In this document: positions 27,727 through 36,256 of the stretch, in pieces | How positions within the stretch are numbered: position 1 is the stretch's first letter | Layout: the number at the start of each line of letters is the position of its first letter | Assembly: GCF_015679325.1 (NCBI RefSeq) | Contig: NZ_JADPVI010000005.1 | Coordinates: forward strand, 1-62,165 | Direction of reading: 5' to 3' | Length of the DNA stretch: 62,165 nt | Source of the DNA: Kaistella gelatinilytica | Lineage (GTDB): Bacteria; Bacteroidota; Bacteroidia; Flavobacteriales; Weeksellaceae | Translations under genes and position numbers: made by a program | Notes under the pieces: model-generated | The model's input: only the letters and a program-made list of their open reading frames with translations | Databases searched by the model: none | Told to the model about the DNA's origin: nothing

Positions 27727-28689
27727 TCATTTGCTTTTCGTTAACTTAATTTCGGTATTGTAATTCCATTTAGAATCTGCAACAATTGGACTCTTTAAAT
27801 AATACTCACCGTTCTTATAGATTATTTCACCTAAATCTTTAAAGTCCGAGTGATCTGAAAAACCGTCTCCATCTATGTTTTTCTCATATTTTAAAATTAA
27901 GGTATTATCTTCTTCTACCATTTTACATTGATCTGTAAAATCGGTTTTATAGCCCATTCCAGAAAAAGTACAGTTTCCATCTTTAATTTCTAAATTAAAA
28001 TCGATTGCCATTTCAGAATTTTCATCCAACTTTCCATAATCAATATTTACTTCATAATTGCCGTTCCATCTTTTAGCATTTTTTGTGTCTGACTTAACTT
28101 GTGTTTCCTTTAGTTTCAATAGAGAATTTAACTCACCCAAAGAAGTAATATTTTCATTTGCATCGTTGATTGATTTTGTATTTATCAATCTCCAAGATTT
28201 TTCTTTAGTATTGTACAAATAAAAATATTTCTCGTAAGGGTATTTATAATCTTTATTTTTATTAATAAAATTACTTGGAGTAAAAACTGCTATTATATGG
28301 TATTCTGATAATTTTGGCTCAAGTTTATTCTTTATTAATTTATTTAATTGTTTAAAGTAATTATCATCTGGTTCATCCTCAGAAATTACATTATTTTTGG
28401 TATCAAAATCCAACCATTCTTTTTGGTTTTCGATTTTTTTGTTCACATAATTTATTGTGAATTCACCAATAGTATTATCGACATAAGAATACATCGGAAA
28501 ATCTGAAGTAGGACTTAATTGATAGCCATTAAAATATTCTTTATTAAAAAAATCGGGTGTTTCAATTCCTTTTTCTGAAGTAGTTGAAATTTGCTTTTGT
28601 GGTGATTGCTTTTTATCTTGCCCATTACATGATATTATAAAAAAAATTAGCAATAACTTAAGTGATAGATTTATTGTTTCTGTTTTCAT
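27727..28689 (-). CDS. immunity lipoprotein of the transglycosylase/M23 effector
   Basis: A 320-residue lipoprotein (LLLIFFIISCNGQDKK). Residues 40-200 are an unrecognised domain; residues 210-320 form a beta domain beginning RWNGNYEVNIDYG and related to the whole of the 23799 lipoprotein. It starts 2 bases after the stop of the effector at 28692, so it should protect the periplasm against that wall hydrolase. It is followed by a terminator. Confidence 0.75.
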   Translation of the reverse strand: MKTETINLSLKLLLIFFIISCNGQDKKQSPQKQISTTSEKGIETPDFFNKEYFNGYQLSPTSDFPMYSYVDNTIGEFTINYVNKKIENQKEWLDFDTKNNVISEDEPDDNYFKQLNKLIKNKLEPKLSEYHIIAVFTPSNFINKNKDYKYPYEKYFYLYNTKEKSWRLINTKSINDANENITSLGELNSLLKLKETQVKSDTKNAKRWNGNYEVNIDYGKLDENSEMAIDFNLEIKDGNCTFSGMGYKTDFTDQCKMVEEDNTLILKYEKNIDGDGFSDHSDFKDLGEIIYKNGEYYLKSPIVADSKWNYNTEIKLTKSK

Positions 28690-28691
28690 TT

Positions 28692-30911
28692 TTAATTTCC
28701 TTTATCATCAAATTTTGTTTTCATATAATCCTCAGGGTTTAAGCGACCTGTAAGTTTGCATTTTAATTTTCCACTTGCCCCTCCATATAACGTGTATGAT
28801 GTTCCTGCTTCTACATGAACATGTCTATATTTCTCATCTACATGCATTGCATTTCCAGTACTACCAGACAACGCTATTATTTCTCCGTGTTTTACCTTCT
28901 GACCCACAATTACTTTCGGTAGAGATAAATGTGCATAAAAAACATAAACAATGTTTCCGTTTTCATCTTTAGATTTTATGGTAACGGTATTTCCATAGCT
29001 ACTTGCACTTTCATAACCTAAAGTATAATTATTCTGAGGTAGATCTTTCCTAACATGAACTACCTCTCCACACATCATCGAATGAACGGATGTACCAACT
29101 GATGCTAATATATCTGTTCCTGTATGAAAATATTGCGTTCCATTTGCTCGTGTTCTTGCTTCCTTATTATATCTATTGTGATTTCTATGTCCACTTTGAT
29201 CATTAACTTTTGGACTTGCTACAACATCAGCGTAATCAAGACATTGCGAAAAATCTTCTGGACATTTTGATGCAGATATTTTAGAAGCTGTTTCAATATG
29301 CTTTCCACATTCAAAATCTTGTGTTTTATTTGTAAGTCCTTCTGTAATATATACTTGAACTTTCAATTGAACTTCTGATTTCCATACTTTACCATCATTA
29401 TTTATATCCAAACCTTTATTCTGATTATATGCTGTGACTCTTAATCTCCTAAGTTTATCTGACTCATTAGTTCGGGTAGTCAATTTATCTAAAGATGAGG
29501 CAAAAACAATATGTTCTTCTTTACGGGAGGATGCTGGAAACAAAACTTGTAAATAGAAATCTACAAATTCCACTGTTTTTCCCCGTAACGGCTCAAAATA
29601 TTTTTTCACATAATCCAATTGATCAAGAGCAGTCATATCAGCAAATTCTTTTACTCTTTTTAAATACCAGTCTTCTTTCTGTTTAGTTTTTTTATTATAT
29701 TTCTTTCCATAATAATTCTTAACCATTTCTGTTGTAACATCTCTGCCAAGTAAACCTTTTGCCGTACTTGGCATAAATTGTATTAATCCAGTTCCTCCAG
29801 AATTTGCCTGATTTGGAGCATCAGGTTTGAAGGTACCTCCACTTTCCCATCGAAAAACTGCCATTAGATTATTAGCCATTTTTATTTTATTCTCTTCTCC
29901 CCACAAATCTTTGCAGATTTCAACAACCTTTTTTCTAAAATCACAATTAACCTTATTTCCCCAAATTAAATCATATTGTTCACATTCACATTTTGAAGCA
30001 GGTTTTTTTACCTCAGTTTTTTTAACAACAGTTGTACTTTTACCATCCGGCAAAGAAAAAGTGGGCAATTTATCTTTTATGGCTGTTCCTACACTTTCTG
30101 CATAATCCCAAAGTTCACCTGCTTTGTCAGAAATGGTTTCCATAATTCCTTTTTCCTCTTTCTTGCTTGCTGGTTTACTTTCTGCAGGTGATCCTTTTGC
30201 TTTTGTCTTTGTTGCAGGTTTATTTGTAGCAGGGATTTGAGGATAAGTATTATTTACATTTACATTATTGGTGGCGTGTTTTTTATTTTTATAATATTCC
30301 ACAGTCACATAAAATTCCAGTTTCGAATCCTGTTCTCCTCTTGAAGCTTTTAACATAAGCGCAGTGCTCAACGAAAAATCAACAGCTGCCAAACCGTTTG
30401 CATTAACGCGTGATTTTTGTGTAGAAATCGGCATATTTTTTTCATTATGTCCTCCTCCTGCTGCATCGTCTTCCCACAAAGTAAACACCAACTCTTTGCC
30501 CAACATATTAGTACAATTGGCTCTGGCTCTCAATTTTTCCATAAAGCTGAAAGTGGTCCCCTTGGTATCATCAACATAAAATAATTCAACTTTATTGATT
30601 TTAGGGATTTTGGCGGGTTGGGGAGTTATTACTAAACCGCCGCCTTCAGGACGGTATCGATATGCTTCTAATCTATAAGTATGACCAGCAGCTGACTCCC
30701 CAAAAGTAAAATCGCTGCGACCTAATTTTTTGTTATTAGTAGTTGTGAATTTGCCGCTGCTTCTTTTTTTGAAAAGTTCCCACGTGACTTTTGTAGGATC
30801 CTGTTCTAAAACTGACGTAGCTGGATACCAACTCACAATATTGTAAATATTCTTTACTCCTATCACAGGCGATTTGCTTCCTGATATAACTGAAACTCCT
30901 TTTTTTGACAT
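28692..30911 (-). CDS. T6SS effector: shared N-domain + lytic transglycosylase-like + M23 peptidase
   Basis: A 739-residue effector. Residues 1-220 are the beta-rich domain common to this array (VSWYPATSV, FTFGESAAGHTYRLEAY, NMLGKELVFTLWEDDAAGGGHN, EFYVTVEYYKNK). A Lys/Pro/Ala linker follows. Residues 310-540 hold a transglycosylase-like domain with RWESGG (E356) and GTGLIQFMPSTAKG. Residues 570-739 are an M23/LytM endopeptidase with H596xxxD600, H661 and HVH at 697-699, all zinc residues present. It should cut both glycan and peptide of peptidoglycan. The DUF4280 partner lies 18 bases upstream. Confidence 0.85.
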   Translation of the reverse strand: MSKKGVSVISGSKSPVIGVKNIYNIVSWYPATSVLEQDPTKVTWELFKKRSSGKFTTTNNKKLGRSDFTFGESAAGHTYRLEAYRYRPEGGGLVITPQPAKIPKINKVELFYVDDTKGTTFSFMEKLRARANCTNMLGKELVFTLWEDDAAGGGHNEKNMPISTQKSRVNANGLAAVDFSLSTALMLKASRGEQDSKLEFYVTVEYYKNKKHATNNVNVNNTYPQIPATNKPATKTKAKGSPAESKPASKKEEKGIMETISDKAGELWDYAESVGTAIKDKLPTFSLPDGKSTTVVKKTEVKKPASKCECEQYDLIWGNKVNCDFRKKVVEICKDLWGEENKIKMANNLMAVFRWESGGTFKPDAPNQANSGGTGLIQFMPSTAKGLLGRDVTTEMVKNYYGKKYNKKTKQKEDWYLKRVKEFADMTALDQLDYVKKYFEPLRGKTVEFVDFYLQVLFPASSRKEEHIVFASSLDKLTTRTNESDKLRRLRVTAYNQNKGLDINNDGKVWKSEVQLKVQVYITEGLTNKTQDFECGKHIETASKISASKCPEDFSQCLDYADVVASPKVNDQSGHRNHNRYNKEARTRANGTQYFHTGTDILASVGTSVHSMMCGEVVHVRKDLPQNNYTLGYESASSYGNTVTIKSKDENGNIVYVFYAHLSLPKVIVGQKVKHGEIIALSGSTGNAMHVDEKYRHVHVEAGTSYTLYGGASGKLKCKLTGRLNPEDYMKTKFDDKGN

Positions 30912-30928
30912 AATTTAAATTTTAAATA

Positions 30929-31378
30929 TCACCATGCCTCTACACCATTACCATTAATTTCCTCACCAAATTCCTCAAAATCCACAATAGGATTATAAAC
31001 ATGCTGTTCTTTCGAGTCAGCTTTCTTTACATTACGTTTCCCCGCCTCACTCTGCTGTCCATGTTTCATAATGGTAATCTTTCCACCCACCGCACACATT
31101 AATTCAGATATTTCCGTGAGACAACTTTGTCCCATTACTTTAACTTTTTCGTAAGGTTTCTGCCATTTACCTACAGGTGCGTAAGTGCACGGCAAATATC
31201 CTCCAGATGAAGGTTTCAATTTACATTGTCCAAAGGGCATTGAAGGTGGATCGAGAGTGAGGTCATCTTCAGTTACGGCCAGATAATCTGCTTCTCCTTC
31301 GGAATCATTCCAATAATGTTTTTTGTGACTCGTGACTTTAAATTTTGGGAATTTAAAGCCTTGGTCGCATTTGCACAT
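30929..31378 (-). CDS. DUF4280 PAAR-like spike protein, third copy
   Basis: A 149-residue Cys-rich beta protein starting MCKCDQGFKFPKFKVTSHKKHYWN. It contains PFGQCKLKPSSGGYLPCTYAPVGKW and MGQSCLTEISELMCAVGGKITI. DUF4280 proteins are PAAR-like and are thought to cap the VgrG spike and carry effectors in T6SSiii. The codons just before the start (QKG in the longest copy) supply an AAGGA ribosome-binding site here. It lies directly upstream of its effector. Confidence 0.85.
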   Translation of the reverse strand: MCKCDQGFKFPKFKVTSHKKHYWNDSEGEADYLAVTEDDLTLDPPSMPFGQCKLKPSSGGYLPCTYAPVGKWQKPYEKVKVMGQSCLTEISELMCAVGGKITIMKHGQQSEAGKRNVKKADSKEQHVYNPIVDFEEFGEEINGNGVEAW

Positions 31379-31430
31379 TCCTTTTTGGAAAGTTATTTAT
31401 CGATACTTCAACGAAAATATTTTTCTAGAA

Positions 31431-31466
31431 GGAAGCCGTCTCAAAATATATTTTGAGACGGCTTCC
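31431..31466 (-). terminator. 36-base perfect palindrome ending the GH19 module
   Basis: GGAAGCCGTCTCAAAATA is followed at once by its reverse complement. It starts 3 bases past the stop of the lipoprotein at 31469. The T run beyond is weak, so it may instead stabilise an mRNA end. Confidence 0.7.
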
Positions 31467-31468
31467 TC

Positions 31469-32350
31469 TTAATTTTCGCCTATCCTGTCATTAACTACTT
31501 TTGGAATTTTAGATAAATCTTTTTTTTGGCTTTTCATTAGAGAAATGTATTTTTTGTAACTCTCTTTAGCGTTGCTTTTTTTATTTATAAGCCAATAAGC
31601 ATCTCCAAGATTGAGGTAGGCGACAGCTCGGTCTGGAAATTTATCTATTATTTTGGTTAAAATAAAAATTGATTCATCACAGATCTTAGCTTGTTGTAAA
31701 TAAAAGGCAATATCGTTACTATTTTTCACATCAATAAAATTGATATTACTTATTTTAAATATGTCAATCGGGTAATCTATAAAAAAATCTTGGGGATTGT
31801 ATTTAAATTCAAGGTTAAATGCTGGTTTACTATCAAGCATAATATAATTCTTCAAATTATTTGTAGAATATTCTGAGATTTTATCATTTTTAAAATCTGT
31901 CTTTTCATCCAAATCTTCATAAGTTAGATTAGTTGCATTTATAGGTTTATAATAGTTTTTCGAAATAAATATATTTCTAAAGTTGTATTTCACCTGCTCC
32001 TTGCTAATAAAAAACAGTTTGTCATTTTCGATAAAGTAATGATATGCAATTTGTATTTTTTCTGATGTAGCATTATTCTCATATACCAATAAGAAATCAT
32101 TACTTAATCCTTTTTTAAAAGTTGTACTTAAAGCCGAAAAATTTCTAATTAATCTTTCACTATTGTATATAACTGATGAATCAGAATTTTTTATAATTAA
32201 TTTATCATCAATTTGTAGTATCGAATATCCAATTTTTTTTATCTCATAGCCCGTTTTTTTCTCTACAATAAAATGATCTTTAATTTGACCATCACCTTTG
32301 CAGGAATGAAGAACGGAAAATAAAATTAATATTAAACTTAATCTGTGCAT
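31469..32350 (-). CDS. immunity lipoprotein of the GH19 effector, TPR-like C-terminus
   Basis: A 293-residue lipoprotein (MHRLSLILILFSVLHSCKGDG). The C-terminal 75 residues form a tetratricopeptide-like pair of helices (IIDKFPDRAVAYLNLGDAYWLINKKSNAKESYKKY). The start ATG overlaps the end of the effector frame by 13 bases, so translation is coupled. Presumed cognate immunity. Confidence 0.75.
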   Translation of the reverse strand: MHRLSLILILFSVLHSCKGDGQIKDHFIVEKKTGYEIKKIGYSILQIDDKLIIKNSDSSVIYNSERLIRNFSALSTTFKKGLSNDFLLVYENNATSEKIQIAYHYFIENDKLFFISKEQVKYNFRNIFISKNYYKPINATNLTYEDLDEKTDFKNDKISEYSTNNLKNYIMLDSKPAFNLEFKYNPQDFFIDYPIDIFKISNINFIDVKNSNDIAFYLQQAKICDESIFILTKIIDKFPDRAVAYLNLGDAYWLINKKSNAKESYKKYISLMKSQKKDLSKIPKVVNDRIGEN

Positions 32351-33864
32351 TTTTTTATTTTTAAGCATGATTCTATTTTTGTTGCGTAGCCTTCTATCGT
32401 TGATGCTTTATCTGTTCCGTTTATAACTCTTCTGGCATTATAGTAGTCTGTTTTTTTTGAGTTTATATAATGATTTAAAGAAACTCCTGTAAATTTACCC
32501 TCTTCACTGCCGTAAATCATAATTTTCATTGCAAGATCGGGATCTAATACTTTCTCAGGATTATTAACTAAATCTACTCCAAACTTCTCACCCATTTTAC
32601 GGTAATTTTTCTTCCATGTAATTTGTACATATCCTCTACCAAAATATTTCACACCATCACCTTGTACATTATTTTCATTTTTAAGAGCCATACTTCTACG
32701 TTTCTCATTTTTTCCTAAAATAGGATCGTACATTTCTTCAAAATATTTTTTTCTTATTTTCCAACTTAGCCAATTTGCTTCTTCAACAGGATTGAATGTA
32801 GAACCTGTTTCATGTTTCGCCGTTGCCAACAAATATGAAATTTTGCTGACGTCGCAATCTTTTTTTTCTTTCGAATAATATTCTTTTATCCCTTTGAAAA
32901 CTATTCTCAAACTACTTTTCAAATTTTCACTTAATGGTACTATTTCACCTTTTTTATTTTTTGTAGGAAACTTTATTTGATAATTTTCAAAGAAAAATTC
33001 TTCATCAATCCTACAGCATTTGCAATCCTTGCTTTCTTCTTCGTTTTTTCCCTGCGGTATCATTCCAACGCTTGTCGTGGTGCGAACATTTTCAATCGAA
33101 TCCTCTATCTTTTGCTTTCCTTCCGCAACAATTTCAGCAGTTTTATTTATGAAGTTGCTATCATCTTGTTCATTATCTTTATCAACTTCCACTGCTCCTT
33201 TACTAGTCGCTTTTTTATTTTCGTAAACTGCAGTTACATAGAATTTCCTTGTTGTTTTAGTAGTTGAAGTGAAAAAATCCAGCAAGGTTTTTTGCGATGC
33301 GTATTCCAGCAAATTAAACTTGACTTCTGCGACACCGTTTTTATTTACCTTCTTTTTCTTTGGTTTTTTATATTTGTTTGCTTCCGAAGTTCCTTCCTCC
33401 CAAAGGTAGAAGGTAATTTCTTTCCCAAACAGATTTGCAGTTCTTGCCTGCGCAGATAAAGATTCATCAAATGCCGCTTTATTTACATTTTCTTTACCCC
33501 GATTGAGCAAAATAACGCGCCCGATTGAAGGTACCTTTGTTGTTTGTGGTGTTACGACTAAACTCGCATAAAATTTATTTTCTACCTGATTAAATAAATT
33601 GCTTGATTCTTCAAATACCACAATTTTGAACTGCGTACCAACAACTTTCTCCCCAAAAGTATAGGGTGCATTTTTGCCATATTTTACATTATTAGCAACT
33701 TTTACCCAACTTCCGTTTTGATTTTTAAATAAGGTCCACGTATATTTTGCTTTGGAGTCATCTTTAAAAATCGAAGTTGTATTAAGAGTGAAAATATTAT
33801 TCCCAATTTCGTAAAACGTTTTTTCTTCGGCTTTTGGTGATTTATTACCGGTTATTGCATTCAT
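32338..33864 (-). CDS. T6SS effector: shared N-domain + GH19 chitinase/lysozyme-like
   Basis: A 508-residue effector. Residues 1-220 are the array's shared domain (YTFGEKVVGTQFKIVVFE, KVPSIGRVILLNRG, NLFGKEITFYLWEEG, KFYVTAVYENKK). A linker with CKCC follows. Residues 310-505 are a GH19-type glycosidase: catalytic Glu in AKHETGS (E352) and the signature KYFGRGYVQITWKKNY. GH19 effectors of bacteria usually attack peptidoglycan glycan strands. It lies 11 bases after its DUF4280 partner. Confidence 0.86.
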   Translation of the reverse strand: MNAITGNKSPKAEEKTFYEIGNNIFTLNTTSIFKDDSKAKYTWTLFKNQNGSWVKVANNVKYGKNAPYTFGEKVVGTQFKIVVFEESSNLFNQVENKFYASLVVTPQTTKVPSIGRVILLNRGKENVNKAAFDESLSAQARTANLFGKEITFYLWEEGTSEANKYKKPKKKKVNKNGVAEVKFNLLEYASQKTLLDFFTSTTKTTRKFYVTAVYENKKATSKGAVEVDKDNEQDDSNFINKTAEIVAEGKQKIEDSIENVRTTTSVGMIPQGKNEEESKDCKCCRIDEEFFFENYQIKFPTKNKKGEIVPLSENLKSSLRIVFKGIKEYYSKEKKDCDVSKISYLLATAKHETGSTFNPVEEANWLSWKIRKKYFEEMYDPILGKNEKRRSMALKNENNVQGDGVKYFGRGYVQITWKKNYRKMGEKFGVDLVNNPEKVLDPDLAMKIMIYGSEEGKFTGVSLNHYINSKKTDYYNARRVINGTDKASTIEGYATKIESCLKIKKCTD

Positions 33865-33875
33865 ACTTTTTAAAT

Positions 33876-34325
33876 TTATTCTACCTCAAAATTATCTGGA
33901 CTCAACTCCTCCTGAAACTCCTCATAATCGATTACCGGATTATATACTTCCTGTTCTTTAGGTTTTGCATTCGCAGCATTACTTTTCCCCGCTTCACTTT
34001 GTTGCCCATGTTTCATCACCGTTATTTTCCCACCGACCGCACATTGCAATTCCGACATCTCTGTCAGGCAACTGTGTCCCATTACCTTCACTTTTTCATA
34101 AGGTTTTTGCCATTTTCCAACTGGCGCGAAAGAACAGGGTAAATATCCACCTGTCGTTGGTTGTAGTTTGAAGTTTCCAAACGGCATTGCAGGTGGATCA
34201 AACATCAGATCGTCTTCTGTAACGGCGAGATAATCTGCTTCTCCTTCCGCATCATTCCAATAATGTTTTTGATGACTGGTCACTTTAAATTTTGGGAACT
34301 TGAAACCCTGATCGCATTTGCACAA
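33876..34325 (-). CDS. DUF4280 PAAR-like spike protein, second copy (TTG start)
   Basis: A 149-residue protein nearly identical in layout to the copies at 30929 and 41749, including the start CKCDQGFKFPKF and the VMGHSCLTEMSELQCAVGGKIT block. Its start codon is TTG: the minus strand reads AAAAAAGGCTTGTGC where the others have ATG. AAAGG serves as ribosome-binding site. It is upstream of the GH19 effector and shares a recombination boundary with the other copies. Confidence 0.82.
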   Translation of the reverse strand: MCKCDQGFKFPKFKVTSHQKHYWNDAEGEADYLAVTEDDLMFDPPAMPFGNFKLQPTTGGYLPCSFAPVGKWQKPYEKVKVMGHSCLTEMSELQCAVGGKITVMKHGQQSEAGKSNAANAKPKEQEVYNPVIDYEEFQEELSPDNFEVE

Positions 34326-34376
34326 GCCTTTTTTGGAAGGTTGGGTTTTCGAAATTTTAAAGAGCGGCTATTCTAA

Positions 34377-34400
34377 AAAAGCATTCGAAGGAATGCTTTT
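34377..34400 (-). terminator. terminator separating two effector modules
   Basis: AAAAGCATTC / GAATGCTTTT with loop GAAG; a T run follows on the minus strand. It lies between the 34451 gene and the second DUF4280 gene, so that module probably has its own promoter in the remaining gap. Confidence 0.75.
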
Positions 34401-34450
34401 TATTTTATTTTTAATTATAATCGTTTGATATTATAATTATTTTTATCAAT

Positions 34451-34867
34451 TTAGTATTTTTCTGTTTGCTGAATTATGCTGGAATCTACATTTCTCCCAG
34501 AACTGTAATTTAAAGTAATTAAAAAATTCTTATCAATATTAAAATTTATGTAATTAACTGTGGTTCCGTTTTCTGTTTCCACAGTTTCACTTTTTCCTAT
34601 GAATAAGTTATCAAATAATTTATTGTTTTTAAAAGTAACCAAATACCATCTTTCAGTATCGCCTTCGAACCAAATGATAAAAACATTTTTATTAATTTCT
34701 AGAAGTGATGTGGGAGTTTCCCCATCAATATTTATGTAATTGTATTTTGCGGGAACGGGATAATCCAAAATTTCAATTTTGCTCCCTACTATTGGTAAAT
34801 TAAAAATACTCTTGTTTTCTGGAATATCAGATGATTTTTTGCTATAAAGCATTGTCGATAAAATCAT
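34451..34867 (-). CDS. DCGD-family immunity domain lacking a signal peptide
   Basis: A 138-residue frame whose body (WYLVTFKNNKLFDNLFIGKS, YINFNIDKNFLITL) matches the C-terminal domain of the lipoproteins at 22082 and 35312. No signal peptide is present. Its start overlaps the preceding lipoprotein frame by 26 bases in another phase, so the two could be one gene split by a frameshift (paralogue 35312 has this two-domain form). Alternatively it is a 5'-truncated remnant. Confidence 0.55.
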   Translation of the reverse strand: MILSTMLYSKKSSDIPENKSIFNLPIVGSKIEILDYPVPAKYNYINIDGETPTSLLEINKNVFIIWFEGDTERWYLVTFKNNKLFDNLFIGKSETVETENGTTVNYINFNIDKNFLITLNYSSGRNVDSSIIQQTEKY

Positions 34868-35291
34868 CCGTAAATTTTTTAAATGAATTTTGTCGGTTTA
34901 TGCTTTGTGAGGATAAAAAGTCTTCCTCTTCACCCACACGTTTAATATTCTTTAATTGATTTGAACTGTCATAATAAAACATATAATTTTCATCATAAGA
35001 TTCCGACAAAGTTTCATCAATATACATATCAACACTAAATTTGACTTTCACACTTTGTGAATTTTTTTCTGCTTGTCTTGCAATGTAAGTCATAGCACAA
35101 CCAGAACAGCAGCTGATAACAAATGATCCACCTTCAAAATCTTGCTGATTTTCCAAATTTTCATTAATTGAATCTGTTACTTGAGTATTTGCGTTTTTCT
35201 CTAATTCTAAAGAATTCGGATTACTTAAAGTTTTTTTACATCCTAAAAAAATAAAAAGTGTTAAAATAATTATCTTTTTATTTGTTTGCAT
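34842..35291 (-). CDS. immunity-type lipoprotein with Cys-rich patch
   Basis: A 149-residue lipoprotein (IIILTLFIFLGCKKT) with an unusual VISCCSGCAMTYIARQAE segment and an acidic C-terminus. It starts 20 bases after the 35312 gene. I do not recognise the domain. It may be the N-terminal half of a frameshifted gene continuing into the 34451 frame. Its place in a row of lipoproteins downstream of an effector suggests additional immunity. Confidence 0.6.
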   Translation of the reverse strand: MQTNKKIIILTLFIFLGCKKTLSNPNSLELEKNANTQVTDSINENLENQQDFEGGSFVISCCSGCAMTYIARQAEKNSQSVKVKFSVDMYIDETLSESYDENYMFYYDSSNQLKNIKRVGEEEDFLSSQSINRQNSFKKFTDDFIDNAL

Positions 35292-35311
35292 TCCTTGAAA
35301 TTAATTTTGTT

Positions 35312-36256
35312 TTATTTAGTTTCAATTATTTTCCCAAAATCCGTCAATAAATATCTCTTTTCTTCAATTTTGTTTTTTTCAAAATTTTTATTTATTGTTC
35401 TAACTGTTAAAATTGAATTCTTATCAATTCTAAAATTTGTTTTTTCGGCATCTTGCTTACTTTCTGGTTCGAACAACTCACCTTCTACATATAGACTTGA
35501 AACTACCGTATTATTAAAAATCGAAACTAAATAATATCTGTAAACTGCATCTCCACAATCTATTGGAACTAACAACAGACTTGCTTTGTCAGTTTTTGCC
35601 AATGAAACGTATCTTATTTCGATTTCGCCACAAGCGAATTCAGATATTCCATTTATACTTTTAGTTGGTAAGGTTTTATATTCTATATTTTTGTAATCAA
35701 TTTTTTTATCATAAGGTAAAATCGAACCAGAAAATTGGAAAGGTTTTTCTTTTTTTTCAATTTCTGTGGATTTTTCCGATTCAGAAAAATTATTTTTTTT
35801 TGTTAAAATTATATTATTCGGCGCATAATATTCTCCGTGTGGAGGTTTTGTAACAATCCATTTTAAATTATTTTTATTAAAAATGAGTTCTGCTTTTCCG
35901 TTGTTTGCTCCAAAAAAACTACTAAATTCCAGCAATGCTTTATTTTTTTGGATTACTCCTTTAACATTATTAATATCGTCAAAATCACAATCCATTTTGC
36001 TACCATTATTATATACAGCGCAATATTGCCCAAAAATTGAATCTTTACTTATTTTTTTTATTTTTAGTGTAAATTCTTGTGTTTTGTCAGCAGATCGCCA
36101 GTGCCATGTTCCAATGGAAATTGAATCATTTTTTTGATTACTAAAATTTTTTTCTACAATAAATTTTTCTTGTTCATTACTTTCACTATTCTTTTTTTTG
36201 CAAAAAATAAATGAAGTAAATAGCAAGAATAACAATAAAACCCTTTTATAATTCAT
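35312..36256 (-). CDS. two-domain immunity lipoprotein of the M15/GH108 effector
   Basis: A 314-residue lipoprotein (LFLLFTSFIFCKKKN). Residues 40-150 (IFGQYCAVYNNGSKMDC, SSFFGANNGKAEL, GEYYAPNNI) match the frameshifted gene at 22644-23443. Residues 190-314 (FACGEIEIRYVSL, LVPIDCGDAVYRYYLVSI, TNFRIDKNSI, GKIIETK) match the DCGD domain at 22082. It therefore reads as a fusion of two modules that are separate and adjacent at 22082-23443. It overlaps the effector frame by 11 bases. Confidence 0.76.
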   Translation of the reverse strand: MNYKRVLLLFLLFTSFIFCKKKNSESNEQEKFIVEKNFSNQKNDSISIGTWHWRSADKTQEFTLKIKKISKDSIFGQYCAVYNNGSKMDCDFDDINNVKGVIQKNKALLEFSSFFGANNGKAELIFNKNNLKWIVTKPPHGEYYAPNNIILTKKNNFSESEKSTEIEKKEKPFQFSGSILPYDKKIDYKNIEYKTLPTKSINGISEFACGEIEIRYVSLAKTDKASLLLVPIDCGDAVYRYYLVSIFNNTVVSSLYVEGELFEPESKQDAEKTNFRIDKNSILTVRTINKNFEKNKIEEKRYLLTDFGKIIETK

